Source of the DNA: Desulfuromonadaceae bacterium
GTDB lineage: Bacteria > Desulfobacterota > Desulfuromonadia > Geobacterales > Pseudopelobacteraceae
Assembly (NCBI GenBank): GCA_028687585.1
Contig: JAQTZV010000022.1
Location: forward strand, 1 to 64,000
Length of the DNA: 64,000 bases
Direction of reading: 5' to 3'
Numbering within the stretch: the first letter of the stretch is position 1; every line of letters begins with the position of its first letter. Under the pieces are notes generated by a model. That model worked only from the letters and a program-made list of their open reading frames with translations, was not told where the DNA came from and did no database searches. The position numbers and the translations under genes were made by a program. Positions 42,196 to 52,100 of this stretch are shown piece after piece.

Positions 42196-44910
42196 TTACG
42201 GTACGTTGACGGTGTTGGTGTCTAACGCAATAGTTCCGGAGCCAATTGCACCTGCCAACAGACGGCCGTTTATGACAGCACCTGTCTGACCGGTAATACT
42301 GACACCAGCGATTACGGTGCCGTAGAATGTAGTGCCAACTCCGATGGTCGCAGAAGCAGAAGGAACCCAGAAGATATTGTTGGCATTAGCGCCATTTCTC
42401 AGCTCGATAGTGCCCAGTGGAGTAGTTGTCGTAATCGAGGAACCGATCTGGAAGACCCAAACCGCATTCGCATTGCCGCCACCGTCGAGAATCAGATGGG
42501 TGTTGACTGACATCGAAGAACCGGATGTGTACGTACCGGGAGGCATGCCTAACGGATATAAGGCGCCAAGATCAGCACCTGCAGTTATCGTTACTCCCGG
42601 AGGCAGGTTCTTGTAGTAGTTATAGGCAACCAGCAGGTCGGCAAATGCCTGATGTGAGACGGTATCATTAATGTGTATTGTGCCGTTTACCTGTGCCGGC
42701 AGAAGGCCATTGGAACTGCCCGGTTCCAGAGCGACATCGCCGTTAACCTTGGTGGCGGCGCCGGTATTGGTTATCTCTGCTGTTGCCATGATACCGTACG
42801 TCCCGGCCGAACCGAGGTGTGATGCCGGTGGTACAACTGGCGGCACGGTTGCTGCTGCTGTCGTAAAGCTCCACACTTTGTCAGTTAACAGTGTGTTTCC
42901 GGCAAGGTCTGTGGCAGAGTTTGCAATAGTTGCCGTATAGGTAGTGTTGGTTGCAAGATTACCGGAAGGTGTAAAGGTCGCAATTTTGGTAATCGCATCA
43001 TAGGCAACCAACCCCGTAACCGGAGTTACGCCGGTTTTTAAAGTAACGCTTGCTGTGCTGATTGTTAAAGGATCCATCGCTTTACTGAACGTGGCATGTA
43101 CGGCACTGTTGATAGCCACATCTGTGGCAAGGTCAGCAGGATTTACCAGAACAACTGTTGGCCGTGTCGTATCAACCGCCGCAGCGGTCGTCCAGCTCCA
43201 GACATAGTTGTTTGCCAGGGCATTGCCGGCCAGATCCTTGGCGCCGGTGGTTATTGTTGCGGTATAAACCGTATTGGCTGAGAGCATAGTGTTTGGAGTG
43301 AAGAGAGCGTTAACGCCGGAATAAGTTACTACGCCTGATACATTCGTCGCACCCTGTTTCAGGGTAAATGATTGGTTGGTGATGGTGAGGTTATCCATCA
43401 CTTCGCTGAAGGTTGCCCCGGCTTTGGCGTTGGTCGGCACATTGGTTGCGCCGTTGGCATTGATGGTTGCAATTACGGTTGGTTTTGTAGTGTCTGCTGC
43501 CAAACCTGTCGTAAAGGTAAATACGTAATTAGCAGCCATAGCGTTGCCGGCAAGATCCTTGACGCCGGAAGTAACGGTTACCGTATAGAGGGTATTGTTA
43601 GCGAGAAGGTTAGCAGGGATGAAGGTCGCCGAAGCGTCAATGGCGGAAACGGCTCCTGGGACGGCAACTCCACCGGGTCCTTTCATTGCAAAGGTCAACG
43701 CAGTGATTGTTGACGAGTCCATCGTCTCACTGAAGCTTACATTGACATTTCGGTTTACTGGGACAGCAATGGCGGCATTGATAGGTGATGTGAACGTCAC
43801 TGTCGGTGCGATGGCATCTGTAGTTGCGACCGCAGCTGTCGTAAAGGTAAAGACATAGTTACTTATCATGGCATTACCGGCAAGATCCTTGACACCGGTA
43901 GTAACCGTTACGCTATACAGGGTATTGTTTGCAAGATTGGCTGCCGGAGTGAAGAGTGCCGATGAACCAACAATGGTTACTGCACCTGTAACAGGAGTTG
44001 TGCCGGGTCCTTTCAGCATTACTGTTGCTGTAGAAACAGTCAGCGGATCCATCACTTCACTGAATGCGATACCGATTTTACGATTGACCGGCACTGCCGG
44101 AGCCGTATTGGCGGGCGATGTAACCGTAACGGTAGGTGCAATGCTGTCAGCAATAGCACCGGTTGTGAAACTCCAGACAAAAGCAGTTGCCAGTGAGTTG
44201 CCGGCAAGATCTTTAGCGCCGGTAGTAATAGTACCGGTATAGGTAGTGCTGTTTGCAAGAGGAGTTGATGGCGTGAATGTCGCTGATGTACCTATAGAAG
44301 TAACTGTCCCGGGAACCGGAGTCACCCCAGGGCCGGTCAGTTTAAAAGTTGCCGCAGTGATCGTCAGCGGATCCATAACTTCACTGAAACCTGCATGAAT
44401 TATCCGGTTGGAGGGCACGTCTATGGCACCATTCAGCGGGGCGGTAAAACTCACCGTCGGAGCGATGGTATCTGCAACCGGACCTGAAATAAAGCTCCAG
44501 ACATAGTTACTTGCCAGGGAATTGCCCGCAAGATCCTTTGCACCGGTTGTTACCGTGCCGGTGTACGTTGTACCCGCCATAAGCGGGCTTGTGGGGGTAA
44601 AAACAGCCGATGGGCCGGTGGCGGCAACCGTGCCGGGCACAACGGTCAAGCTCGGCCCTGTCAAAGTAAAGGTAGTCGTGGTGATTGTTGCCGGGTCCAT
44701 CGCCTCACTGAAGGCAACAGATACTTTCCGGTCGAAGGGGACGGCCGTCTGGCCGTTGACCGGTGCGGTGAAACTGACGGTCGGAGCAACGGTGTCGGCG
44801 ACTACCGGAATTACCGAGATCTCCTGGCCATTACTTGCGCATCCCGCCACAAAAGCGACGGAGAGCAACAACAGATAGCGCATCTTTGTTACTATGTTGT
44901 TTTTATTCAT
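42196..44910 (-). CDS. Lipoprotein with six Ig-like repeats and DUF3494 domain
   Basis: 904 residues. Lipobox VAGC at 21-24; six Ig-like (SbsA/Big_5) repeats of about 107 residues, each opening DT.APTV.FT.P.NG and containing AFSE.MD, TGAKDLAGN and a W/F-SFTTG end; C-terminal DUF3494 domain (about 700-904) with LGSAGTYGIMATAEITNTGA and NIFWVPSASATIGVGTTFYG. GGAGGGG precedes the ATG. A large surface adhesin-like stalk with a DUF3494 tip. Followed by the barrel/Ig/OmpA protein, probably its partner or paralog. Confidence 0.9.
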   Translation of the reverse strand: MNKNNIVTKMRYLLLLSVAFVAGCASNGQEISVIPVVADTVAPTVSFTAPVNGQTAVPFDRKVSVAFSEAMDPATITTTTFTLTGPSLTVVPGTVAATGPSAVFTPTSPLMAGTTYTGTVTTGAKDLAGNSLASNYVWSFISGPVADTIAPTVSFTAPLNGAIDVPSNRIIHAGFSEVMDPLTITAATFKLTGPGVTPVPGTVTSIGTSATFTPSTPLANSTTYTGTITTGAKDLAGNSLATAFVWSFTTGAIADSIAPTVTVTSPANTAPAVPVNRKIGIAFSEVMDPLTVSTATVMLKGPGTTPVTGAVTIVGSSALFTPAANLANNTLYSVTVTTGVKDLAGNAMISNYVFTFTTAAVATTDAIAPTVTFTSPINAAIAVPVNRNVNVSFSETMDSSTITALTFAMKGPGGVAVPGAVSAIDASATFIPANLLANNTLYTVTVTSGVKDLAGNAMAANYVFTFTTGLAADTTKPTVIATINANGATNVPTNAKAGATFSEVMDNLTITNQSFTLKQGATNVSGVVTYSGVNALFTPNTMLSANTVYTATITTGAKDLAGNALANNYVWSWTTAAAVDTTRPTVVLVNPADLATDVAINSAVHATFSKAMDPLTISTASVTLKTGVTPVTGLVAYDAITKIATFTPSGNLATNTTYTATIANSATDLAGNTLLTDKVWSFTTAAATVPPVVPPASHLGSAGTYGIMATAEITNTGAATKVNGDVALEPGSSNGLLPAQVNGTIHINDTVSHQAFADLLVAYNYYKNLPPGVTITAGADLGALYPLGMPPGTYTSGSSMSVNTHLILDGGGNANAVWVFQIGSSITTTTPLGTIELRNGANANNIFWVPSASATIGVGTTFYGTVIAGVSITGQTGAVINGRLLAGAIGSGTIALDTNTVNVP

Positions 44911-45407
44911 ATGTGTCCCCTCCTTAAGGGACTTTCGAACCGGTGAAGCGAATGTAGTGACACACCTGATGGTCTGCCTGTTCCTCTTATGGGACTGCGT
45001 TACGGTAGTACAACCGCACTATTACCAAACCCGCTCGTTCGCATTTCCCCTCCTTCTTTCTTCAATGAACACATCTGGCAGAGCTGTTGAATTCATATAT
45101 ATCCCCCACCGGATAACGGAATATAGTCCGCTCTGTTAGTGGAATGACCAGGATCATGTTTCTGGAAAAGCAAATAGCCCGCCAATATGCAGATAAATAT
45201 TTTTTCAACATAAATGCCGTGTAATTACAGCATATTGGACAGGAGCACCCTGACAATCCGCCGATCAACAACGCCTGATTTGCCTTCATATTTGGTGGAT
45301 CTTCAGTATATTGAGGGAAACGTTGGAAGGGGGCGACAACACGCAGGAGATGGCTATCCACCACAATAAATTAGTGCATTCATCAGAATATCTGTTATGG
45401 TAACATT
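44911..45407. other. 497-bp divergent intergenic region
   Basis: Holds the start region of the Ig/DUF3494 gene and of the CheB-CheR gene. I see no clear dyad. A degenerate -24/-12-like stretch (TGTCACTACATTCGC, - strand, about 44948-44962) has only partial match to sigma54. Confidence 0.3.
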
Positions 45408-48047
45408 ATGAAAAAACTGACAAAAATGACTACAAACGGAAAGGGTCACGAAGCGGCTTCCCGAAAAAGCATTCCGTCACGTCAGGAAGAGCCCCCCTTT
45501 CCCATCGTCGGTATGGGCGCATCCGCCGGTGGACTTGAGGCTCTGGAGCAGTTTCTGCGACATGTGACGGAAAATTGCGGCTGCGCTTTTGTCATCGTCC
45601 AGCACCTGGACCCAACCCACAAGGGGATCATGCCGGAGCTGCTCCAGCGGGTTACCGCCATGGAGGTTTTTCAGGTCAGCGACCGGATGAAGGTCAAACC
45701 AAACTGCGTCTACGTCATCCCTCCCAACAAGGATATGTCCATTCTGCACGGTGTGCTGCACCTGTTCGAGCCGACGGCACTCCGCGGACTGCGCCTCCCG
45801 ATCGATTTTTTCCTCCACTCCCTGGCCGAAGATCAGCGTGAAGCGGCTATCGGCGTCATTCTCTCCGGCATGGGTTCGGACGGCACGCTGGGGCTCAAGG
45901 CTATCAAAGAGAGAGGCGGCATAGCGCTGGCACAGGAACCGGCATCAGCAAGATTCGACAGCATGCCCAGAAGCGCCATTAATGCCGGTTTAACCGACTT
46001 TGTCGCCCCGGCAGAGGAGCTGCCGGGCAGGATCATCGACTATTTACAACACACTCTGGTTATCAGCAAGAGCCCTCCCCTGCTGGAGGAGAAAGATCAG
46101 AGCGCTCTGGAGAAGATCCTCATTCTGCTGCGGTCCAGGACCGGCAGCGACTTCTCGCTGTACAAGAAAAACACCGTGTACCGCCGCATTGAGCGGCGCA
46201 TGGGCATCCACCAGATTAACCGGATCGGGGCGTATGTCCGCTTCCTGCAGGAAAACCCGCAGGAGGTGGAGCTGCTCTTCAAGGAACTGCTTATCGGCGT
46301 TACCAGCTTTTTCCGCGATACAGAGGTCTGGGACCAGGTACGTGACGAGGCCATTCCGGCGCTGCTGTCCGCCTACCCGGACGGCGGCTGTCTGCGCGCC
46401 TGGTCAACCGGCTGTTCAACCGGAGAGGAAGCGTATTCTCTGGCGATGTGCTTTAAAGAGGCGCTGGAGCTGGCCAAACCGACGGGACATTTCACGATGC
46501 AGATATTTGCCACCGATCTGGACCAGGACGGCATAGATCGTGCCCGCAGAGCCCTTTATCCGGCCAGAATCGCGGCAGAAATGACCCCTGAGCGATTGGA
46601 GCGTTTTTTTGTCAAGGACGGGAATGACTTCCGAATCAGTAAAGAGATCCGTGAAATGGTAACCTTCGCCACCCAGAACGTCATCCTGGACGCTCCCTTT
46701 ACCAAACTGGATATCCTGATCTGTCGCAACCTCCTGATCTATCTGACACCGGAACTGCAGAGAAAACTCATTCCGCTCTTTCACTACAGCCTGAATCCCG
46801 GCGGTATCATGTTTTTAGGGAGCGCTGAGTCTATCAGTACATTCACTGACCTCTTCGCACCGCTCAGCATCAAATCGAGACTTTTTCGCAAGCGGGAATC
46901 GCTCCTGCCGCGCGAGCCGCTGGTATTTCCGGCCACGTATATTCCGGCACGACCGGGATTTCCCAAGGAGCTGACGATGATGAAACCGGCAGTTAATCTC
47001 CAACAGCTTGCAGACCAGCTGCTCCTGCAGCATTTTTCACCGCCCGCCGTATTGACCAACAACAAGGGCGATATCCTCTATATCAGCGGCCGCACCGGAA
47101 AGTACCTTGAGCCGGCTGCCGGCAAGGCCAACTGGAATGTTTTTGCCATGGCCCGTGAAGGGCTCCGCTTTGATCTGGGCAACGCCTTCCAGAAGGCGCT
47201 TCGAGAGAAAGCGGCCGTAACCGTCAGAGGCCTCAAGAACTCCACCGGCACTGACAGCCACACCGTTGACATCACAGTCCAGGCCATCGTAGATCCGGAA
47301 GCGTTGCGCGGTATGGTAATGATCATTTTTGCCGATGTGGCAGCGCCACCGGAAAAGAAAACGGAGCGGGACTCCGCGCCGGATCAGCCCGACAGCACTG
47401 CTGTTCTTGAACTGGAGCATGAACTCCTGCAATCCCGCGAAGAGCTGCAGTCGATCCGTGAAGAGATGCACTCATCCCAGGAAGAGCTTACCTCCACCAA
47501 CGAGGAGCTGCAGTCCACCAATGAAGAGCTGCAGTCCACCAACGAGGAGTTGACCACCTCCCGGGAAGAGATGCAGTCCCTGAATGAAGAGCTGCAGACG
47601 GTGAACGCCGAACAGCAGGCCAAAATGGACGAATTTTCGCGGATGAACGACGATATGCGCAACCTGCTGAACAGTACGGAAATCATCACCGTGTTTCTCG
47701 ACAACAATCTGCATGTGCGGCGCTTTACCTCCGGGGCGGACAAGCTCTTTAAACTTATCCCGGGCGATGCCGGGCGACCGCTTTCCGACATCGTGACCGA
47801 CCTTCAGTATCCGGAAATGGCCGAAGAATCACTGAAGGTTCTGCGGACGCTGGCTGTTTCAGAGAAGCAGATCACGACAAAAGACGGGCGCTGGTATTCG
47901 GTGCGCATCATGCCCTACCGCACCACGGAAGATGTGATCTCCGGCGTGGTGATCACCTTTGCCAATATCACTGCCGCTAAAACGCTGGAAATGGAACTCC
48001 GCACGGAAAATGAGCGTTTGAAGCGGCTGGTTGAAGGGAAAACGTAG
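45408..48047 (+). CDS. CheB-CheR-PAS fusion protein
   Basis: 879 residues. CheB methylesterase (about 30-215) with Ser39 in GASAGG, His66 in VQHLDP and Asp158 in SGMGSDG; CheR methyltransferase (about 235-500) with AWSTGCSTGEEAYSLAM and LICRNLLIYL; a PAS-like region (about 540-640); a coiled coil (about 665-735) of repeated STNEELQ units; and a PAS domain (about 740-860). There is no kinase core, so it is a receptor-modification type signalling protein, likely acting with the hybrid kinase downstream. Weak ribosome site upstream. Confidence 0.9.
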   Translation: MKKLTKMTTNGKGHEAASRKSIPSRQEEPPFPIVGMGASAGGLEALEQFLRHVTENCGCAFVIVQHLDPTHKGIMPELLQRVTAMEVFQVSDRMKVKPNCVYVIPPNKDMSILHGVLHLFEPTALRGLRLPIDFFLHSLAEDQREAAIGVILSGMGSDGTLGLKAIKERGGIALAQEPASARFDSMPRSAINAGLTDFVAPAEELPGRIIDYLQHTLVISKSPPLLEEKDQSALEKILILLRSRTGSDFSLYKKNTVYRRIERRMGIHQINRIGAYVRFLQENPQEVELLFKELLIGVTSFFRDTEVWDQVRDEAIPALLSAYPDGGCLRAWSTGCSTGEEAYSLAMCFKEALELAKPTGHFTMQIFATDLDQDGIDRARRALYPARIAAEMTPERLERFFVKDGNDFRISKEIREMVTFATQNVILDAPFTKLDILICRNLLIYLTPELQRKLIPLFHYSLNPGGIMFLGSAESISTFTDLFAPLSIKSRLFRKRESLLPREPLVFPATYIPARPGFPKELTMMKPAVNLQQLADQLLLQHFSPPAVLTNNKGDILYISGRTGKYLEPAAGKANWNVFAMAREGLRFDLGNAFQKALREKAAVTVRGLKNSTGTDSHTVDITVQAIVDPEALRGMVMIIFADVAAPPEKKTERDSAPDQPDSTAVLELEHELLQSREELQSIREEMHSSQEELTSTNEELQSTNEELQSTNEELTTSREEMQSLNEELQTVNAEQQAKMDEFSRMNDDMRNLLNSTEIITVFLDNNLHVRRFTSGADKLFKLIPGDAGRPLSDIVTDLQYPEMAEESLKVLRTLAVSEKQITTKDGRWYSVRIMPYRTTEDVISGVVITFANITAAKTLEMELRTENERLKRLVEGKT

Positions 48048-48049
48048 TT

Positions 48050-48240
48050 CAACCACCTGGGAAAGCGGACATCTTGTCTCCTGGGATCTCTGTCTTCTGG
48101 GAACGCGGACATCTTGTCCGCATTTCAAGCGGGGGTATCGCTTGAATAGGCCTTTGGAGCTTTATAATCGTTATTCGGGCTAAAACCCGCCCGAAGACGG
48201 ACAGGATGTCCGTATTCCCGGGGAAACCCGGGGGAAAAGA
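48050..48240. repeat. REP cluster upstream of the RAYT gene
   Basis: Palindromic units of the type GCGGACATCTTGTCCGC, preceded by CCTGGGAA-type boxes. The 81 bp at 48115-48195 recurs with one to two changes at 48907-48987. Confidence 0.85.
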
Positions 48241-48245
48241 AAATA

Positions 48246-48941
48246 ATGGACAACGTAACAAATGAACATATTGAACCAAGATGGCATTCACGCGGTATTC
48301 TTCCACATTTCGAAGGAGGGAGCATTCCGCAATCGGTAACATTTCGCCTTGCTGACTCGCTTCCGCAGCAAAAGTTGAAGGAATTGAATGAAGAATTACG
48401 ACGTTTGTCTTGTCAGGATGCGGACCTTGAACGGAGAAAGAAAATTGAATCATGGCTTGACGCCGGAATCGGCGATGCATGGCTAAAACAGCCGGCGATC
48501 GCAGAAATCGTGCAAAAGGCTCTGTTATTCTTTGACGGCACACGTTATGAGCTTCACGCTTGGGTTATCATGCCGACGCATGTTCATGTACTGTTCACTC
48601 CCCTTGGAAAATGGACCTTGTCGAAACTGCTACAAAGCTGGAAATCGTACAGTGCACATGCTGTTAACCGTCACTTGCAGCAAACCGGCCGTTTTTGGTC
48701 GGAAGAGTATTTTGATCGTGCAATACGTGATGAACACCACCATGCTGCTTTGGTGCAGTACATAGAAGCGAATCCGGTCAAAGCGGGCCTGTGTGACAAA
48801 CCGAAAGATTGGAAGTTTGGCAGTGCTTTCCTGGGGCACCCTGAAAGCGCCGACATTCTGCCTCCTGGGAAAGCGGACATCTTGCCTCCTGGGAAAGCGG
48901 ACATCCTGTCCGCATTTCAAGCGGGGGTATCGCTTGAATAG
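48246..48941 (+). CDS. REP-associated tyrosine transposase (RAYT)
   Basis: 231 residues. Y1 transposase (IS200-like) fold with the HUH motif in HAWVIMPTHVHVLF, LSKLLQSWKSYSAHAVN and FDRAIRDEHHHAALVQYIEA containing the probable catalytic Tyr. The last 30 codons (ADILPPGKADILPPGKADI) read through REP DNA, so the natural C-terminus merges with the repeat. REP clusters on both sides are the expected substrates of this enzyme. Confidence 0.9.
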   Translation: MDNVTNEHIEPRWHSRGILPHFEGGSIPQSVTFRLADSLPQQKLKELNEELRRLSCQDADLERRKKIESWLDAGIGDAWLKQPAIAEIVQKALLFFDGTRYELHAWVIMPTHVHVLFTPLGKWTLSKLLQSWKSYSAHAVNRHLQQTGRFWSEEYFDRAIRDEHHHAALVQYIEANPVKAGLCDKPKDWKFGSAFLGHPESADILPPGKADILPPGKADILSAFQAGVSLE

Positions 48942-49110
48942 GCCTTTGGAGCTTTATAATCGTTATTCGGGCTAAAACCCGCCCGAATACGGACAAGATG
49001 TCCGTATTCCCAGGTGAAACCCGCCCGAAGACGGACAAGATGTCCGTATTCCCAGGAGAAACCTGCACGAAAGCGGACAAGATGTCCGTCTTCCCAGGTA
49101 ATATAAAAGG
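48866..49110. repeat. REP cluster downstream of the RAYT gene
   Basis: Five or more units containing GCGGACATCCTGTCCGC or its variants, spaced by CCCGCCCGAA and TTCCCAGG. Includes the second copy of the 81-bp direct repeat. Confidence 0.85.
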
Positions 49111-49121
49111 ATCCAGCATCC

Positions 49122-52100
49122 ATGAAATACCACACTAAAATAAATACGTTAATTGCCGTCCTGGCACTGCTGGTCGTACTGGTGGTGTCGCTTACCTTCC
49201 GCTCGTTCCGTCAGATCGAAACTGCTGCCGAAGCTCGCAGACAAATTGCCTCGACCATAAACCTTGCAGGCGAGTTGCAGTCTGAATTACTCAATGCCGA
49301 GACCGGCCAGCGGGGCTACCTGTTAACCGGAGATGAAAGCTATCTGCAGCCGTATCTGGCGGTACGCGATACCATCAAAGTCCGGTTGGCAGATTTACGT
49401 CAAATATCCCGGAGCAGTGACACCGATAAAAATCTGGACGCACTGGTGCAATTGATTGATACGAAACTGGCATATCTGGCCAAAAGTATCGAGCTGCGTC
49501 GCGCCGGCAGGGTTGCGGACACGTTAGCGAACGTACGCAGTAATCAGAGTAAGCCGTTGATGGATTTGATTCGCGCCGAGCTTGACTCCGTCAGTAAAAA
49601 AAAGGAACTGGTTTTGCAGCAGCGCGAAGCTGACTTTCAATCTAAACTGCGTGTTCTTTTTGCCGTCATCGCTTTCGCCAGCCTGATGATGCTGCTGCTG
49701 GCACTCGCATTCGCGTATCTGATCCATAGAGAATCCGGGCAGCGAATAAAAGATGTCGTCCATCTGGAGACGGCAAAACTGCTCGATATTCAGGAGGGGG
49801 TGAACAAGGAACTCCAGCAGGCCAACGTTTCTCTGCAGGAGAGCGCTATCGTAACAGAGGGGTACCTCAGTCAGCTTGAATCTTCACAGATTGAGCTGGA
49901 GGCGCAGAATACCAATTTGCAGCGATCGCAGCAGGAACTGGAAACATCCCAGATAGAACTTGAGATGCAGAACGACGAATTGCGCGAAGCACGAGAGCTC
50001 GCTGCGCAGTTTGAAGCCGTGCTGCGAGACAGCGAGGAACATCTTGCCGTAACGCTCAACTCCATCGGCGATGCGGTAATCGTCACCAATGATGCTGCTC
50101 AGGTACTGCGTCTGAATCCGGTTGCCGAGCAGCTCACCGGCTGGACAGCGGCTGAAGCTTCAGGGCGCACGGCGGACGAGATCTTTCATATTGTCAACAA
50201 AGAGACCCGCCTCCCCGCCCCTGTCCCGGTAATGGATGCCATTCTGCACGGCACGACCAGGGGCTTGACCAACCACACCGTCCTGATTGCCCGGGATGGC
50301 AGCGAGCTCGATATCGCCGACAGCTGCGCACCGATTCGTAACCGCGATAACCAGGTGATCGGCGCCGTGCTGGTGTTCCGCGATGTCACCGAAGAATACG
50401 CGGTGCAGCAGTCTCTGCGCGACAGTGCCGCGCTGATGCGGGCGATCCTCAATACTGTAGTGGACGGCATCATCACCATTCATGCCCGAGGCGCGCTCAT
50501 TGAAACCGTTAACCCCGCAGCTGAGCAGATGTTCGGTTATACGGCCGAAGAGCTCGACGGACAAAATTTCAGCATGCTGATTCCCGAGCTTGATCAGGAC
50601 CAGCGCGACGGTTCCCTCGACTATTACCGTGCGAGTGAAGAGGCTCTTGCCAGCGGACACGGTCGTGAAGTTATGGGCAAACGTAAAGACGGCAGCTATT
50701 TCCCGTTGGAGCTGGCAGCCAGTGAAATGATCATGGGAGGACAGCGCTACTTCACCGGAATTCTGCGCGATATATCGGCACGCAAACTGGCCGAAGAGGC
50801 GCTGGCCAAAGCGGGCGCGCTGCAGAGTGCCATATTCAACAGCGCCAACTTCTCCAGCATCGCCACCGACGCCAATGGGGTTATCCAGATTTTCAACGTC
50901 GGTGCCGAACGGATGCTCGGCTATACAGCAGCCGAAGTGATGAACAAGATCACCCCGGCCGATATTTCAGATCCGCAGGAGGTTATCACCCGCGCCAAAG
51001 AGTTGAGTATCGAACTCGAAACCCCGATTGCGCCAGGCTTCGAGGCGTTAGTCTTCAAGGCGTCACGCGAAATCGAGGACATCTACGAGCTTACCTATAT
51101 TCGTAAAGACGGCAGCAGATTCCCGGCGGTCGTATCGGTTACGGCGCTGCGCGATGATCTCGGCGGAATCATCGGTTACCTGCTGATCGGCACCGACAAC
51201 ACCGCGCGTAAACAGGCCGAAGAGGCACTGCTTAAAGCGGGAGCGCTCCAGAGCGCGATTTTCAACAGCGCCAACTTCTCCAGTATCGCCACCGACGCCA
51301 ACGGGGTTATCCAGATTTTTAACGTCGGCGCTGAACGGATGCTCGGCTACACGGCTGCGGAAGTGATGAACAAGATCACCCCGGCTGAAATTTCAGATCC
51401 GCAGGAAGTTATCGCCCGCGCCAAAGAGTTGAGTATCGAACTCGAGACCGCGATTGCACCCGGCTTCGAGGCGTTGGTGTTCAAGGCATCGCGCGGCATC
51501 GAGGATATCTACGAACTCACCTATATCCGTAAAGACGGCAGCCGTTTCCCGGCGGTCGTATCAGTCACGGCGCTGCGCGACGCCCAGAACACCATCATCG
51601 GCTACCTGCTGATCGGCACCGACAACACGGCGCGTAAACTGGCCGAAGAGGCACTGCTCAAGGCGGGAGCGCTGCAGAGTGCGATTTTCAACAGCGCCAA
51701 CTTCTCCAGTATCGCCACCGACGCCAAGGGGGTCATTCAGATCTTCAACGTCGGCGCCGAACGGATGCTCGGCTACACGGCAGTTGAAGTGATGAACAAG
51801 AATACGCCGGCCGATATTTCTGATCCGCAGGAAGTTGTTGCCCGCGCCGAAGCATTGAGTATCGAGTTGGAGACGCCGATTACTCCCGGTTTTGAGGCAC
51901 TGGTATTCAAGGCCTCGCGCGGCATCGAGGATATCTACGAGCTGACCTATATCCGCAAGGATGGCAGCCGCTTCCCGGCAGTTGTGTCGGTCACGGCTCT
52001 GCGCGACGCCCAGAACAGCATCATCGGCTACCTGCTGATCGGCACCGACAACACGGCACGTAAACTGGTCGAAGCGGAACGGATTCGACTTGAACAGGTA

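Noticed and set aside
48050..49110. Possible CRISPR array from the regularly spaced repeats
   Set aside because: Repeats are palindromic REP units with variable spacing and repeated, not unique, spacers; no cas genes; a RAYT gene explains them.
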